From Eutypella sp. D-1 (Eukaryota > Ascomycota > Sordariomycetes > Xylariales > Diatrypaceae), in contig JAJTTP010000006.1 in the NCBI GenBank assembly GCA_023313575.1, positions 2,604,001-2,668,000 on the forward strand: a stretch of DNA of 64,000 nt. Reading direction: 5' to 3'. Made by a program: the position numbers and the translations under genes. Under the pieces are notes generated by a model, which searched no databases, was not told where the DNA came from, and was given only the letters and a program-made list of their open reading frames with translations. Shown here piece after piece: positions 11,210 through 20,997 of this stretch. Each line of letters starts with the position of its first letter. Position 1 is the first letter of the stretch.

Positions 11210-13288
11210 CTACTCGAGCAGGAAGTTCCACAGGGCGTCGCGGTCGACGTAGTCATGGTGGATGATATTAACGAGCCAGGCGTCGCGGCGGACGGACTCG
11301 AGGAGGCGGGCGCTGGGGGAGGCGCGGTCGTAGACCTTGGCCCACTCGCCGAAGATGCCGAAGGCCTCCTCGCTCCACGCCCGGAAGCTGACCTCCTCGA
11401 TGATCGTCGGCGTCACGATCTCCTTGCCCGGGAACACGCCCCACGTCACCGCGTTGGTGCTCGGGTTCTTGGCCTCGACGGCGGCGGGGGCGGGGGCGGG
11501 GGCGGCGCCGTTGGTGGTGGCTGCTGTTGCGGGGGTGGCGAGTCCGCCCGTCAGGTCCGACGACTCGAAGTCGCCCGCCGCGTTGGTCGCGTAGAAGCAG
11601 ACGACGTCGCGCATCTCGGGACGGCGGAGCTTTTCGCGCAGCGCGGCCCAGTCGGTGGAGGGCAGGAAGAACTCGACGAAGGCCTTCTGGAAGACGAAGC
11701 CGTGCTGGGGGCCCCAGCCGAAGGTGGGGTCGGAGGACGGCAGGCCCGTGACGGCGGGCTGCGAGGCGACGGTCCACCAGCCCTTGGCGTTGAGCGCCAG
11801 GAGCCGGTCGCTGATGGTCGCCGTCTCCGGGTTGAACTCCTCCTCACTCCACGGGCTCGCCGGCACCTCCCCGCGGATGTGCCGCACGAACAGGTCGCTG
11901 ATGTCCTCCGCCTTCGTGGGGTAGCCCCACAGTGCGATGGCCTGCGCGTTCGTGACGTGCAGGCTGGGGCCGTAGCCGTCGATCTCGCCGTACGCCGGCG
12001 ACCTGGCGTCGCCCCATCTTCCGTTGGGGAAGTCGTCCCACGTTGCCTCCCGCCCTAGCGCGCCCTCGCCTTCGGATATCGCGAGCGTGTTCGCCCGGGT
12101 GTTGATGGGCTCGGCCAAGACACTAGCTTCGGCCTGGGTTGCCTCGTATTCCGGGTGTGAGAGGGATCGCTCCGACACGATCACACGATTCCTGGGTTCT
12201 GACCCGATCGCCGATTGCCGCCGCGAGCGGTCTCGTGCCGATGAGGGTTGCAGTCGGGGCGACCCGTTGATTTCAAGTTTAGGGACGTCAGCCACTAGGT
12301 CGTCCACGACAGCCTCCTCCTCTTCCGGAGCGGAAGGGGGTATCAGATCTGTCCGTTCCAGTATAAAGGACACTGCCTTTTCAAGGTTCAGTGTATAGAA
12401 GTGAAATCCCTTAGGTCCAGGAGTTTGGCTTTTGATCTCCTTTATTCGCTCCACAATTTCGCTAAGAATATCAACACCGACGGCCTTAACCTTCTCGTCG
12501 TCTTTCCTAACGGCATCCAGTCTCGCCGATATATCGTCAGGTATTGAGGCGTGACTCAATTTTGTCGTCCTCTTAATCATCTGGTAGCTCTGGATAGGCA
12601 TCAAGCCCGGAATGATAGGTATCGTCTTGAAGGCGCCACTGGGGTGCTCTCTCAATGTCCGCTCGAACTTCTGGTATGCGTCGGTATCGAAAAATAGCTG
12701 CGTCATTATAAAATCGGCGCCCGCGAGCGTCTTCTCAACTAGATAAGGGAGGTCATGTTCTAAGCTCTGGCCTTGAGGGTGACTCTCCTCGGCGTGGCCC
12801 TCGGGATAGGCCGCAACCCCAATGCAGAAGTAGTCCCCGTGGTTCTTCTTGATATACTTTACCAGGTCGATAGCCCACACAAAGTTCTCATCGATGGCGT
12901 TCTCGGGGTCCTCATCGGGAGCCTGATACTCGTCGGCCCTCGGGGGATCGCCTCGCAAAGCCAGGATATTCCGTATGCCGAGAACCTTGGCATCTTCCAG
13001 GGCACTGTCGATTAACTTCCGGCTCATATTGGTACAGGTCAAATGCAGACACGTCGTCAGGTTAAGCTCCCTCTGACATATCTCGGCGAGCTCGAGAGAC
13101 TTCGTTGAGGTGGAGCCGCCGGCGCCCCAAGTGACGTTCACGAAGAGTGGGCGCAGAGCGCGTGCCATTCGGTCAAGCCGATCCCGGAGGTTGGCAAAGC
13201 CCATGACGGTCTTCGGAGGGAAGAATTCGAGAGAGAAATAATTGGAATCGGCCGGCAAAGCGGCGATCTTGTCGGTAATCTTCTCCAT
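11210..13288 (-). CDS. MET12: Methylenetetrahydrofolate reductase, MET12 type
   Basis: A single uninterrupted reading frame of 692 residues from ATG at 13288. It catalyses NAD(P)H-dependent reduction of 5,10-methylene- to 5-methyl-tetrahydrofolate, supplying methyl groups for methionine synthesis in the cytosol. The N-terminal TIM-barrel catalytic domain (about 1-310) carries SLEFFPPKT (Glu21), VNVTWGAGGS, HLTCTNMS, ILALRGDPP and GADFIMTQLFFD. The C-terminal regulatory domain, about residues 410-692, begins with GREATWDDFPNGRWGDARSP and ends HHDYVDRDALWNFLLE. These endings are closer to yeast Met12 than Met13. A Ser/Arg-rich linker (about 345-400) separates the two domains. An in-frame ATG at 13378 would add 30 residues without resemblance to the family, so the 13288 start, giving MEKITDKIAAL, is preferred. 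It is divergent from the 14139 gene. Confidence 0.95.
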   Translation of the reverse strand: MEKITDKIAALPADSNYFSLEFFPPKTVMGFANLRDRLDRMARALRPLFVNVTWGAGGSTSTKSLELAEICQRELNLTTCLHLTCTNMSRKLIDSALEDAKVLGIRNILALRGDPPRADEYQAPDEDPENAIDENFVWAIDLVKYIKKNHGDYFCIGVAAYPEGHAEESHPQGQSLEHDLPYLVEKTLAGADFIMTQLFFDTDAYQKFERTLREHPSGAFKTIPIIPGLMPIQSYQMIKRTTKLSHASIPDDISARLDAVRKDDEKVKAVGVDILSEIVERIKEIKSQTPGPKGFHFYTLNLEKAVSFILERTDLIPPSAPEEEEAVVDDLVADVPKLEINGSPRLQPSSARDRSRRQSAIGSEPRNRVIVSERSLSHPEYEATQAEASVLAEPINTRANTLAISEGEGALGREATWDDFPNGRWGDARSPAYGEIDGYGPSLHVTNAQAIALWGYPTKAEDISDLFVRHIRGEVPASPWSEEEFNPETATISDRLLALNAKGWWTVASQPAVTGLPSSDPTFGWGPQHGFVFQKAFVEFFLPSTDWAALREKLRRPEMRDVVCFYATNAAGDFESSDLTGGLATPATAATTNGAAPAPAPAAVEAKNPSTNAVTWGVFPGKEIVTPTIIEEVSFRAWSEEAFGIFGEWAKVYDRASPSARLLESVRRDAWLVNIIHHDYVDRDALWNFLLE

Positions 13289-14138
13289 TTTGATGCGCAG
13301 TGCTGTACACCGACTTCCAGTTATTGCTGGATTGTGATTAGAGACAGACAGGATGTCATCGGGAACAGGATAATTCAAAGATATAGCCGGTGGTGGTCTG
13401 TGTGAATATGGATGATGATGGGAACTGGGATAGATGTAGGGGATTGTAAGGATGATAAGGATGAGAGAACTTTACTATATAGATAGACTTTACTTTTGTA
13501 GTAGATTTGTAGACTTGGAATGGTGGGGTGGCGGGGTTTAGGAAGAGAGGGGCATATCAGTATGGAGAGCTAGTTAGTTAGTCTACGGGTACCTAGCATA
13601 CGGGTAGTGTCTACCGGGGAATTGTAGGTACAACTGGGTGGTAAATAATTATAAGGCAGGTATGTAGGTACCTACATACCTGGTGTTACTCAAAGCAGGG
13701 AAGACTTCGAAGTCTGCAAAAAGTCTTTGTTCACAGTAGTTCAACCTGAGGTAATTCAAATTGGACTTACCACAACAACGTAACTATCAAAAGTATTTCA
13801 TGTATTGAACTGCTCAAGCATTTCCAAGTCTCTTTTGTTCTTGAGCTTATATCACCGAATCAAGACATACCTAGGTAAAGTACGTAGCTGCACTTTTCAA
13901 TTTCCAATTCTTTAGGAACTTGCTTGGTGATATGCAGCCACAAGCCACTGTGAATGTTCAAGCCACCCTTACTAGCATTAGGCTAGTAGTTCCTTACCTC
14001 GGAGGGCTTTATTTTTTTTATGGCGGCTAAAGGGGAAGAAGCTTAACAACTAAAAGCGCCGGCAAACGTTCGGGATTCGATATCGCTCGATCAACAACAT
14101 CATCAACAACTTCTCCACGAAGAAAAACAACCCCCGAG
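13289..14138. other. Divergent promoter region between MET12 and the 14139 gene
   Basis: About 850 bases separate the two start codons, which point away from each other, so both promoters lie here. The region includes a 26-base perfect palindrome at 13657-13682 and other copies of the TAGGTA motif (13583-13625, 13867-13880). No coding frame is credible. Confidence 0.6.
13657..13682. repeat. 26-base perfect palindrome
   Basis: The sequence from 13657 to 13682 is its own reverse complement, centred on GGTACC (CAGGTATGTAG on the left arm). It is the longest perfect member I saw of the dispersed TAGGTA/TACCTA motif family, and it lies in the divergent promoter region of MET12. Confidence 0.85.
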
Positions 14139-14763
14139 ATGATTCCGAGAATAGCGACACGTTTGACGATGCCTATCGGCGCCTCCTCCCTGGCCCGACG
14201 GCGAGTGATCGCGCCGCCGCCACGAATCTGGTCGAGACACAATTCCTCGTCGTCGCAGACCAAAGAGCCGTCCTTCAATGCAAGCCAACCCCCACCCTTT
14301 TCTTCCCTCCTCCCCCCACCCCCGGCAGCGTCTAGATACACGATGTCGCTAGATAGATGCGCATATGCATGAGTGCATAGTAATAGTATCAATAATAATA
14401 ACAACCCGTACGCGATTCCCGCGACCCCCCAAAAAACAGACAAACTTCTACAGGACCTTCGGCCGGCCGATGGCCAAGGTGTTCCTGCTGGCCATCTTCA
14501 CCTACCAATTCGCGTACTATTGGTGGGTGCGGCTCGAGCACAACGAGATCAAGAGCGAGATGCAAGGTGAGGGACACACGGACACCAAAAGGGAAAGGGG
14601 ATGAGAAGAAGAAGAAGAAGAAGAAGAAGAGAAACGACATAAAGAAAATGAATTCGGCTGGCTGACTACTTGCATAATCCGCCCTCCGCCACCCCTTCGT
14701 GTAGCGACCATTTCCGACCTCGAGGCACGGATAGAGCAACTGGAGAAGGCGCGGAAGCGGTGA
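14139..14763 (+). CDS. Small single-pass, probably mitochondrial membrane protein
   Basis: Exons 14139-14279, 14440-14566 and 14705-14763 give 108 residues. The N-terminus (MIPRIATRLTMPIGASSLARRRVIAPPPR) is basic, Ser/Arg-rich and free of acidic residues, like a mitochondrial presequence. Exon 2 encodes FYRTFGRPMAKVFLLAIFTYQFAYYWWVRLE, one transmembrane segment. Exon 3 adds a short heptad-like tail, ISDLEARIEQLEKARKR. I do not recognise a named family; the plan (presequence, one membrane span, short coiled coil) fits small inner-membrane assembly factors, but that is inference. The joins keep phase (0, then 1). Intron 1 has no usable GT donor in the available frame; the best fit is a GC donor (AAT|GCAAGC) at 14280 with acceptor AACAG ending at 14439. 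Intron 2 is ordinary GT-AG and contains a GAA repeat. Confidence 0.72.
14605..14630 (+). repeat. GAA microsatellite in an intron
   Basis: Around eight to nine GAA units at 14605-14630 inside intron 2 of the 14139 gene. It creates a purine-rich tract in the transcript. Confidence 0.85.
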
Positions 14764-14793
14764 TTTCAGCGGCGAAGACGGACGGCGGCACAT

Positions 14794-14826
14794 AGAGAAA
14801 GAGAAAGAGAAAGAGAGAGAGAGAGA
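14794..14826. repeat. GA-rich microsatellite
   Basis: GAGAAA units pass into GA dinucleotides over 14794-14826, just downstream of the stop codon of the 14139 gene and so probably in its 3' untranslated region. Confidence 0.75.
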
Positions 14827-16647
14827 AGCTTTGTCTGTCTGCTTACTGGTTGGCCTCACCAATATCTTAAACAAGCCACCCGAGTGAGCACGTATGAAAC
14901 TGGAAGCCATTGTTAGGTACGATACCTACTACCTATCATGGGCAGGCTGCCTATTGGAGGTTATTAGGTTGTCTAACTGTCTGAGCCAGGGAGTTGAACG
15001 TTGCGAGCGCTCGTCCTCTTTCTGGCGGGTTATTAGTGGGACGAGGCGGGTCAGATCAGGGCGAGAGGATACTTTTTAGTTAGTAGTAAGGGACGGGTGC
15101 TATGGAGTTAAAGCGCTCGGCCAGCGCTTAGCCAGACTGGCAGAGCACTAATCAGGTCTCATCAGGCCTCGATCAGCCCCCTGCCCCCTTGGAAAGATGA
15201 CGAAGTCATCCCCGGGCGGCGTACTGCTACATTATACCTACCTACCTACTAGGTAGGTATGTGTGTATAGCGGCGCACGTCATCCTAACTGTGTAACTAT
15301 CAGCTGTATCACATATCTACTTTGTACGGTTACACCTGGAGTGCTTTATAAAGTATATACTTACCTAAAGTAGTAACTAGTAGAGGCTCAACTAACCTAG
15401 GCTTGCTAAGGCCGCCTGAGCTACTAGGATTGGAACCGGCAACCAAACCAGCCGTGTCAAAGCCATCCATACATGTAGTCAATTGTCAGTGTACTTTTAG
15501 CTAGGATACTTTTGCTTGTTTCAGCCGCTACGTGAATTTTGGTAGGATGAGAGCCAGTCGTTTCGCATTTAGCAGCGATTCCCCCCTTTTTTGTAAACCA
15601 AAAAAAGCCCTTCCGAGGTTCCCTTCATAGGCTGCGGCTCTCTCTCCTTCTACTCCTCAACCCCCTTTCACTTCCTCATAAGGGGCGGGATAAAGGGGGA
15701 GGAAGAGGACAAGGAGGGGAAAGAGGAATTGAATTGGTTATCCCACCCGACTTGTATGAAACTTGCTTAGCTGGACCCGACTTTTTTCGCAGGGCTGGCA
15801 ACTATGTATCCATAGAGTAGAGCCGCTTAGGTACTTTGTCTCCTTTCCCCCCATCCATGGATGCCAATCATGAAACTCCAGCTTACATCTCTTTCTTCTC
15901 TTTATCCTACCAACAACACACAACTCTCCCCTTCTGGAGCTTAACTATCTTGGAACTGACAAACATTGAAGTTGGTTACATTCCTACGAACATAGAGATA
16001 TTTAGTAGGTCTTTGTATGTACCTACCATAAGTACTTACACAAGTACCCAGCTGTATCCATTGGATGAGTTGCAGTGACTCGACCCCTGACATTAGTTGC
16101 TGTACCCCTCCTTATATCACCCCTGTTAGACCCCACTGTCCCCTCAAGCCTCGAGTTGCAGCTGTTGCAGGTCCCGCAGCAGCCCCAAACGCCTCCATCG
16201 AAGCTCTTCCTTACTACTAGGTATATTGCATACCCGTGGACATTCTTTATTATTTGGGCAAAAGGCTCACTCACCAAACCCAATAAATAGCCAAATATCC
16301 GTTTGCTGCCTTGGCGATATCTTGGGAGGAAACCCTGACTACTTCTTAGGTAGTTAACCCAGAAGAAGCCTTCCCTTCACAGACAGTAAAAAGCCAAGAC
16401 CCCGCTACAGTTACTGGTAACTACCGCTAAGCCCCCCCCGTCCCTGTACCTGACCGTGCCTGACCGTACCTTGCAGCATCACCACCATTACCGTCACCAC
16501 CACCGTCATTACCACCACCTTAGTACTACCCACCGCCGAAGACGCAACCTTACTTGTAGAAGAACCCATCAGCCTCGGCCGAACGAACCCCTGAAAATCC
16601 CCCAAAGGGGCCACCATCTCATCGAACTATATCAATATCATCTACCA

Positions 16648-16673
16648 GCCTGCCTGCCTGCCTGCCTGCCTGC
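16648..16673. repeat. GCCT tetranucleotide repeat
   Basis: Six to seven consecutive GCCT units at 16648-16673, roughly 200 bases before the eIF4E-like start codon, probably in promoter or leader. A shorter related run (CTGCCTGCCTGTCCGTCCG) follows at about 16739-16757. Confidence 0.85.
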
Positions 16674-16866
16674 GGATTATATACATATAAATAACTAGCC
16701 CAACCCACGCGATATCTATCGAGTGCATTCGTATCTGTCTGCCTGCCTGTCCGTCCGCGTGTGCTAGCATATTTGCTTGATCCACAAGCATCATCACCGT
16801 CAACCTCCTCGAAAAAGCATTTTCCGCCAGCACTTCACCACCAGCTTCACCAGTTTCAAACAAACA

Positions 16867-18016
16867 ATGGCCGCGCGACCGAGCTTGTTCACGAGGGGAC
16901 TCTCGGGCCTCTCCCAGAGCAGCGACCCCAACTCTCCCAACGTCGGCTCCCCCGCCGACCAGCGCGACGATGCGAAGCGGAACTTCCTCAAGACCATGCG
17001 CCCCCTGCCGACTCAGCACTACTGGGACGTCTACTTCGATAGGTATGTCCCTTTGTGACGACCCTTCTTGAGGAGAGACTGGCTGCACCTTGAAAAGAAA
17101 AAGAAAAAGAAAAAAAGAAGGTTCACATCGCTAATACACAATTAACCCTTTGCTCTCACCCGATAGACAAGCGAAGGACCAGAAGACGACGGACGATAAC
17201 GGGAATACCACTACCACTACCACCAGCAGCGGCACCGGCACCGGCACCGGTAGCAGCAGCAACTACCAGGCCTCGCTGGAGAAGCTCGACACGCAGATCG
17301 AGTCGGTCCAGGACTTCTGGCGGTACAACAACAACACCCCCGTCGAGCAGATCAAGATGCGCGAGTCCATCTACCTGTTCAAGAGCGGTTTCCGGCCCAT
17401 CTGGGAGGACCGCCGTAACGTCCAGGGCGGTAGCTGGACCTTCCGCGTCCCTAAGGCTAACGGCCCCGAATTCTGGACCCGCGTTCAGCTGCTCGCTATC
17501 GGGGAGAAGTTGCAGGAGGCTCTGGAGCAGGGTATGCCCCCCACTTCCCCCCCTTTTTTTTTTCCCCCGCTTCTCTTCTTTTTGCCCCCCGGGTCACATT
17601 TGCTGACTCCCCCCTCTCCCTCAACCACAGGCGACCAGATCTGCGGGGTGGGACTCTCGGTGCGGTTCAGCTCGCACCTGATCTCGGTGTGGCACCGGGA
17701 CGCGTCGCGGCAGGGGTCGATCGACGGGATCCTGAAGTGCGTGCTGGAGAACCTGGAGCCGGAGCTGCAGCCCAAGCAGCCGGACAACTACTTCTACAAG
17801 AAGCACTCCGACCACGCCGGCTTCCGCGCCCCGCCCGAGCTCCAGGCCGTCCTCGACTCCCAGAAGCGCGCCCAGAACGCCGCCAATGCCGCTAATTCTA
17901 ACGCTCACGTCGAAGTCACGCCTCCCGAGGGCAACGCCGCGGGCCAGGGTAAGAGCGCGGGTGGGGATGGGGATGGCGATGCGAATGCCGCTGAGGCTGC
18001 GACTACTACGGCTTAA
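16867..18016 (+). CDS. Class II eIF4E-like cap-binding protein (4EHP type)
   Basis: Exons 16867-17042, 17167-17531 and 17631-18016 give 308 residues. The eIF4E fold is evident: RPLPTQHYWDVYFDR, then a Thr/Gly/Ser-rich insertion, then VQDFWRYNNN, LFKSGFRPIWEDRRNVQGGSW, LLAIGE, CGVGLSVRF and ISVWHRDAS. The cap-sandwiching Trp102 and Glu103 equivalents (PIWED) are kept. The partner Trp56 position is Tyr in NYQASLEKLDTQ, the hallmark of class II proteins such as human 4EHP, which bind cap more weakly and often repress translation. The role here is inferred from the family. The N-terminus and the Ala/Asn/Gly-rich C-terminal tail (~70 residues) are extensions. Intron 1 is ordinary. Intron 2 (99 nt) is a multiple of three and lacks an in-frame stop, so retention would give a longer protein. 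Confidence 0.9.
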
Positions 18017-19578
18017 GCCCCTGGTCCATCAATGTTTGCTTGAATATATATGCTGAGGGCCAAAGGGAAAACACGGGCTAGGCTACCTTGAAAACGAAGA
18101 GATATCTTCGGTTGGTCTCTCCTCCGTCTTATCTAGACTCTCGATATGAGGCAAGAAAAGGGAGGCCAAGACCGGAGAAAGAAAAGAAGGGAAGAGAAAG
18201 AAAGGAAGCAGATCATTTTTTGGCTTGTTTGTTGTTTCCGATTTTTTTATCTCATGCATGAAGTCGGGAGGGGAAAGCATTACAGGATAACTTGTAAGAA
18301 GCAAGCAAGCAAACCTTAACTTAAGCAAACAAGCATGCATTGGCGAATGTATACCCAGGTAGTTATACCTTTAGAGACCCGCCCACTTAGTTTCCGTATA
18401 CTTCATAGCATCCGGATACTGAATTACAGACATGAAAAAAAAAAAACGGGGAGGGGCCAGCTGGGAGGTTCTCAGCTAACGACGGGTCTATATGCAACTG
18501 GGTTGTTACCCCTTTGCTTTCTATTTACTTACTTAAGTAGGTGAAGGTCGTGTCGCGATTTGACATGGGAAGTTAGCCCGTCGGGGGGCCCCCTATACGA
18601 AGAATGACCCCCCTCTTTTTTCCTGCAATTTGACCAACGCCTACTTATTGTAACGAGAGCTCGAAGGCCCCCCGACGTGTTTTAGTTTGCTTTTGTTTTC
18701 TCTATGTAGTTCGCATTTGTGTATGTACGTGTACGTATATCAGGTGGGAAAATGTTCTAGCTTGATTCACACACACACACCTACATACCTAGTATGTATA
18801 CAACTACATAACTACACACAAGTTGCGGGGGCTTCTCTGCTAGGGAGGGTAGGTAATTCATGACAACTAGCTAGCTATGTAACTTCAGCGAGTACAAGAA
18901 CTGGACCATATTTCACTCTGCTACCATATCTCTGTTCCCCTTGGCCAAAAGAATTGCAATATAACGATCTCTCAAGGGGATAGAGGGTGATCCGCCCGAA
19001 CATGATGATAATAACGCAATCTCTCAAATCTTACCTGCCGATCCATTCCGTCCCCGGGCCGTGTTGGGGTGCATGATAGCTCGGGAAGGCCTGGTTATTC
19101 ATTCCACTATATACTAAGGCACCGTTTTCCTCGCCGCCGACGCCGCCCGCGATAAGGAAGGCGCATCGGGAATACCACGTCATGCTTTACTGTATCGTAG
19201 TGGCGGGTACCGGCCGCGGTAGATACGGGCCGTGCTTGTCTGATGGGGATCGTCTCTTCCCACTGTGGTTGCTGGAGCATTTTCCACCTCGCGCCGAGAA
19301 GGGATGTCTTCCATGCCATCGGACCCCCATCCCCCGCTCCGGTCGCGAGCTCTATGGAGGTTCTTAGGCCTGGTTGGGTAATCCATGAGTGTAGAAGCCC
19401 CTCCCTTCAACCATCGCTAGCATCCAACATGTACTAGTCCGGGATGAGGAAGAACTTCGATCGGCTGAAGAAAGAGGACGCTGCGAGCCCCACTTCAGTC
19501 TGAAATTGGATACTTTGGACAAACTGGCACGGGAGGGCCATCGTCCGTTTAGATATATCTAAGAGAGCAGCAAAGCCC
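18017..19578. other. Intergenic region between convergent genes
   Basis: 3' flanks of the eIF4E-like gene (+) and the RAD33-like gene (-). No coding frame is credible. It holds A and T runs, CA-type short repeats near 18770-18780 and TAGGTA-like motifs near 18530 and 18780-18800. Frames at 19107-19437 are isolated and featureless. Confidence 0.55.
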
Positions 19579-20400
19579 TCACTTCCAAGCACCGGCGCGC
19601 CTCATGACCTGGTCGAACTCCGCCCTCGAGACGCCGCGGCCGACGCCGGCGCCGCCGTTGGCCTCGAGGATCATGTCGCGGAGCAGGGCCTCATCGACGT
19701 CCTGCTTGAGGGTCATGGCGACGCGCTTGAGATGGGCCAGCGTCAGCGTTGCCGTCGCCGTGTCGTCGGCGCTACTACTATCGGAGGTGCCGACCCCGAC
19801 CCCGGCGCCCGCAAACAGCCGGAACGCCTCGTCTACCTCGGCCCGGTGCGCCTCGGACTCCGGATCCCCCTCGTCGCCGTCGTCCTTGGCGTGCAGCTTC
19901 AGCGCGCAGATCGCCACGAACGGCTCGTACGGCGCCCATCCTTCCTCGTCCGGATCCAGGATCTCTAGGAACTCCCGCAGCTCCGACTTGTCGGCGGGCG
20001 GGATCCCCAGGGCGCTGCGACACCGCCGCGTCAGTATTTGCACTTCGCATTGGGTTGTGGTTATGGTGGAGTGGAGGAACCGGGAGAGAGGGGCGGAACT
20101 CACACCATGGCGCGTCGCACGTCGCCCGTCGGTATCACGCCTTCCTTCTCGCCGTCCATCGGCTCCGCGAACAGCGCGAACGCCTCCTTGATCTCCTGCT
20201 CCTGTCTTGCGGAGATGTTGTGCTCCTTAGCCAACTTCGACTGCCGCTCCTTGGGCGCCTCATCGCTCGCGCTGGCTTTCGCTTTTCGTTTCGGGGGCTG
20301 TTGGGTTGGGAAAAGGGGGGGGGGGTATGTTAGCGTGAACCGTAGTAGCTGTTATGGTAATCCGTAGCGGGCGGGGCTGAGTAGTAAGTAGACTTACCAT
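19579..20400 (-). CDS. EF-hand-superfamily protein, RAD33/centrin-like
   Basis: On the minus strand, exons 20400-20398, 20297-20104 and 20014-19579 give 210 residues. The first exon is only the ATG, followed at once by GTAAGT. Phases are 0 and 2. The protein starts PPKRKAKASASDEAPKERQSK, then shows two calmodulin-like halves: QEIKEAFALFAEP...IPTGDVRRAMVALGI with DKSELREFLEILDPDEEGW, and VDEAFRLFAG...LTLAHLKRVAMTL with EALLRDMILEA...VSRAEFDQVM. The helix pattern is EF-hand, but loops lack the regular D-x-D-x-D/E calcium ligands and one is stretched by a Gly/Ser/Asp/Thr-rich insert. The basic tail and degenerate hands resemble fungal Rad33, the centrin-like partner of Rad4-Rad34 in nucleotide-excision repair. 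Other calmodulin-like roles cannot be excluded. It is divergent from the 20998 gene, with ~600 bases between. Confidence 0.78.
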
Positions 20401-20997
20401 TTTGGCTTTGATGGATTTTCGTAGGTTAGGTTGGCAATGATGTGTGTAGGTGGGAATCGTCGTTAAAACAAAACAAACGGAGTGGGAGAAAGTCTACTGC
20501 ACAAGTCTACTGCACAAACTACACTTGGGTTCAATGGCTGAATACCTGAGTCTCGGCTGCTCCCGGACAATGACGCGCGGGGCTCCATAATGGCATTTAT
20601 ACGTACTTCGTACTTTGTTAGGTGGAGTCTTGGAAACTGGCGCGTGTTCACATGACTGTGGCTGGTTAATCTGCTTGGTGTGGCTTATCTACTAAGCTAC
20701 TTACTAAGTATACCTAGGTACTTAGGTAGCTTGAGTGAAGAAAGCTTTGGCCGCCGCTGATTTTGGACCCAATAATATTTTTTTTCACACCCTCCACTTT
20801 ACCTAATTTTTTCCCTCCCTTCTTTTCCACATCCTAGAAGCGACAGACAGTCACCACCATGACATTTTCCGGGTGAGAAAGAAAGCGGCATACCTGAGAA
20901 GAGGATCAGAGGACTAGAAAAATACTAGAAAATACAGATCGGCTTAGTATTGCTCTATGCCTCCCTCCTCCTTGCCTGCTTTGTCACAGAAATAGAA
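20401..20997. other. Divergent promoter region
   Basis: Shared upstream DNA of the RAD33-like gene (-) and the TRM140-like gene (+). It includes TAGGTA-type motifs at about 20690-20730, a T run near 20780 and a C/T-rich stretch before 20870. No gene is seen. Confidence 0.6.

Larger units (their letters stand above)
14764..16866. other. Intergenic region upstream of the eIF4E-like gene
   Basis: No gene is recognised. It contains a GA-rich tract (14794-14826), TAGGTA/ACCTA motif clusters near 15231-15262, and a GCCT microsatellite (16648-16673). The last several hundred bases before 16867 are C/A/T-rich, as in a long leader. Open frames at 16075-16290 and 16456-16698 follow this bias and are not accepted. 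Confidence 0.55.

Noticed and set aside
11159..12058. Open frame of 299 codons on the + strand
   Set aside because: It lies antisense to the GC-rich C-terminal part of MET12, is Gly/Ala/Arg-rich and without motifs; a shadow of strong codon bias.
12100..13100. Possible intron in MET12
   Set aside because: The frame is open throughout and all family blocks follow without a gap.
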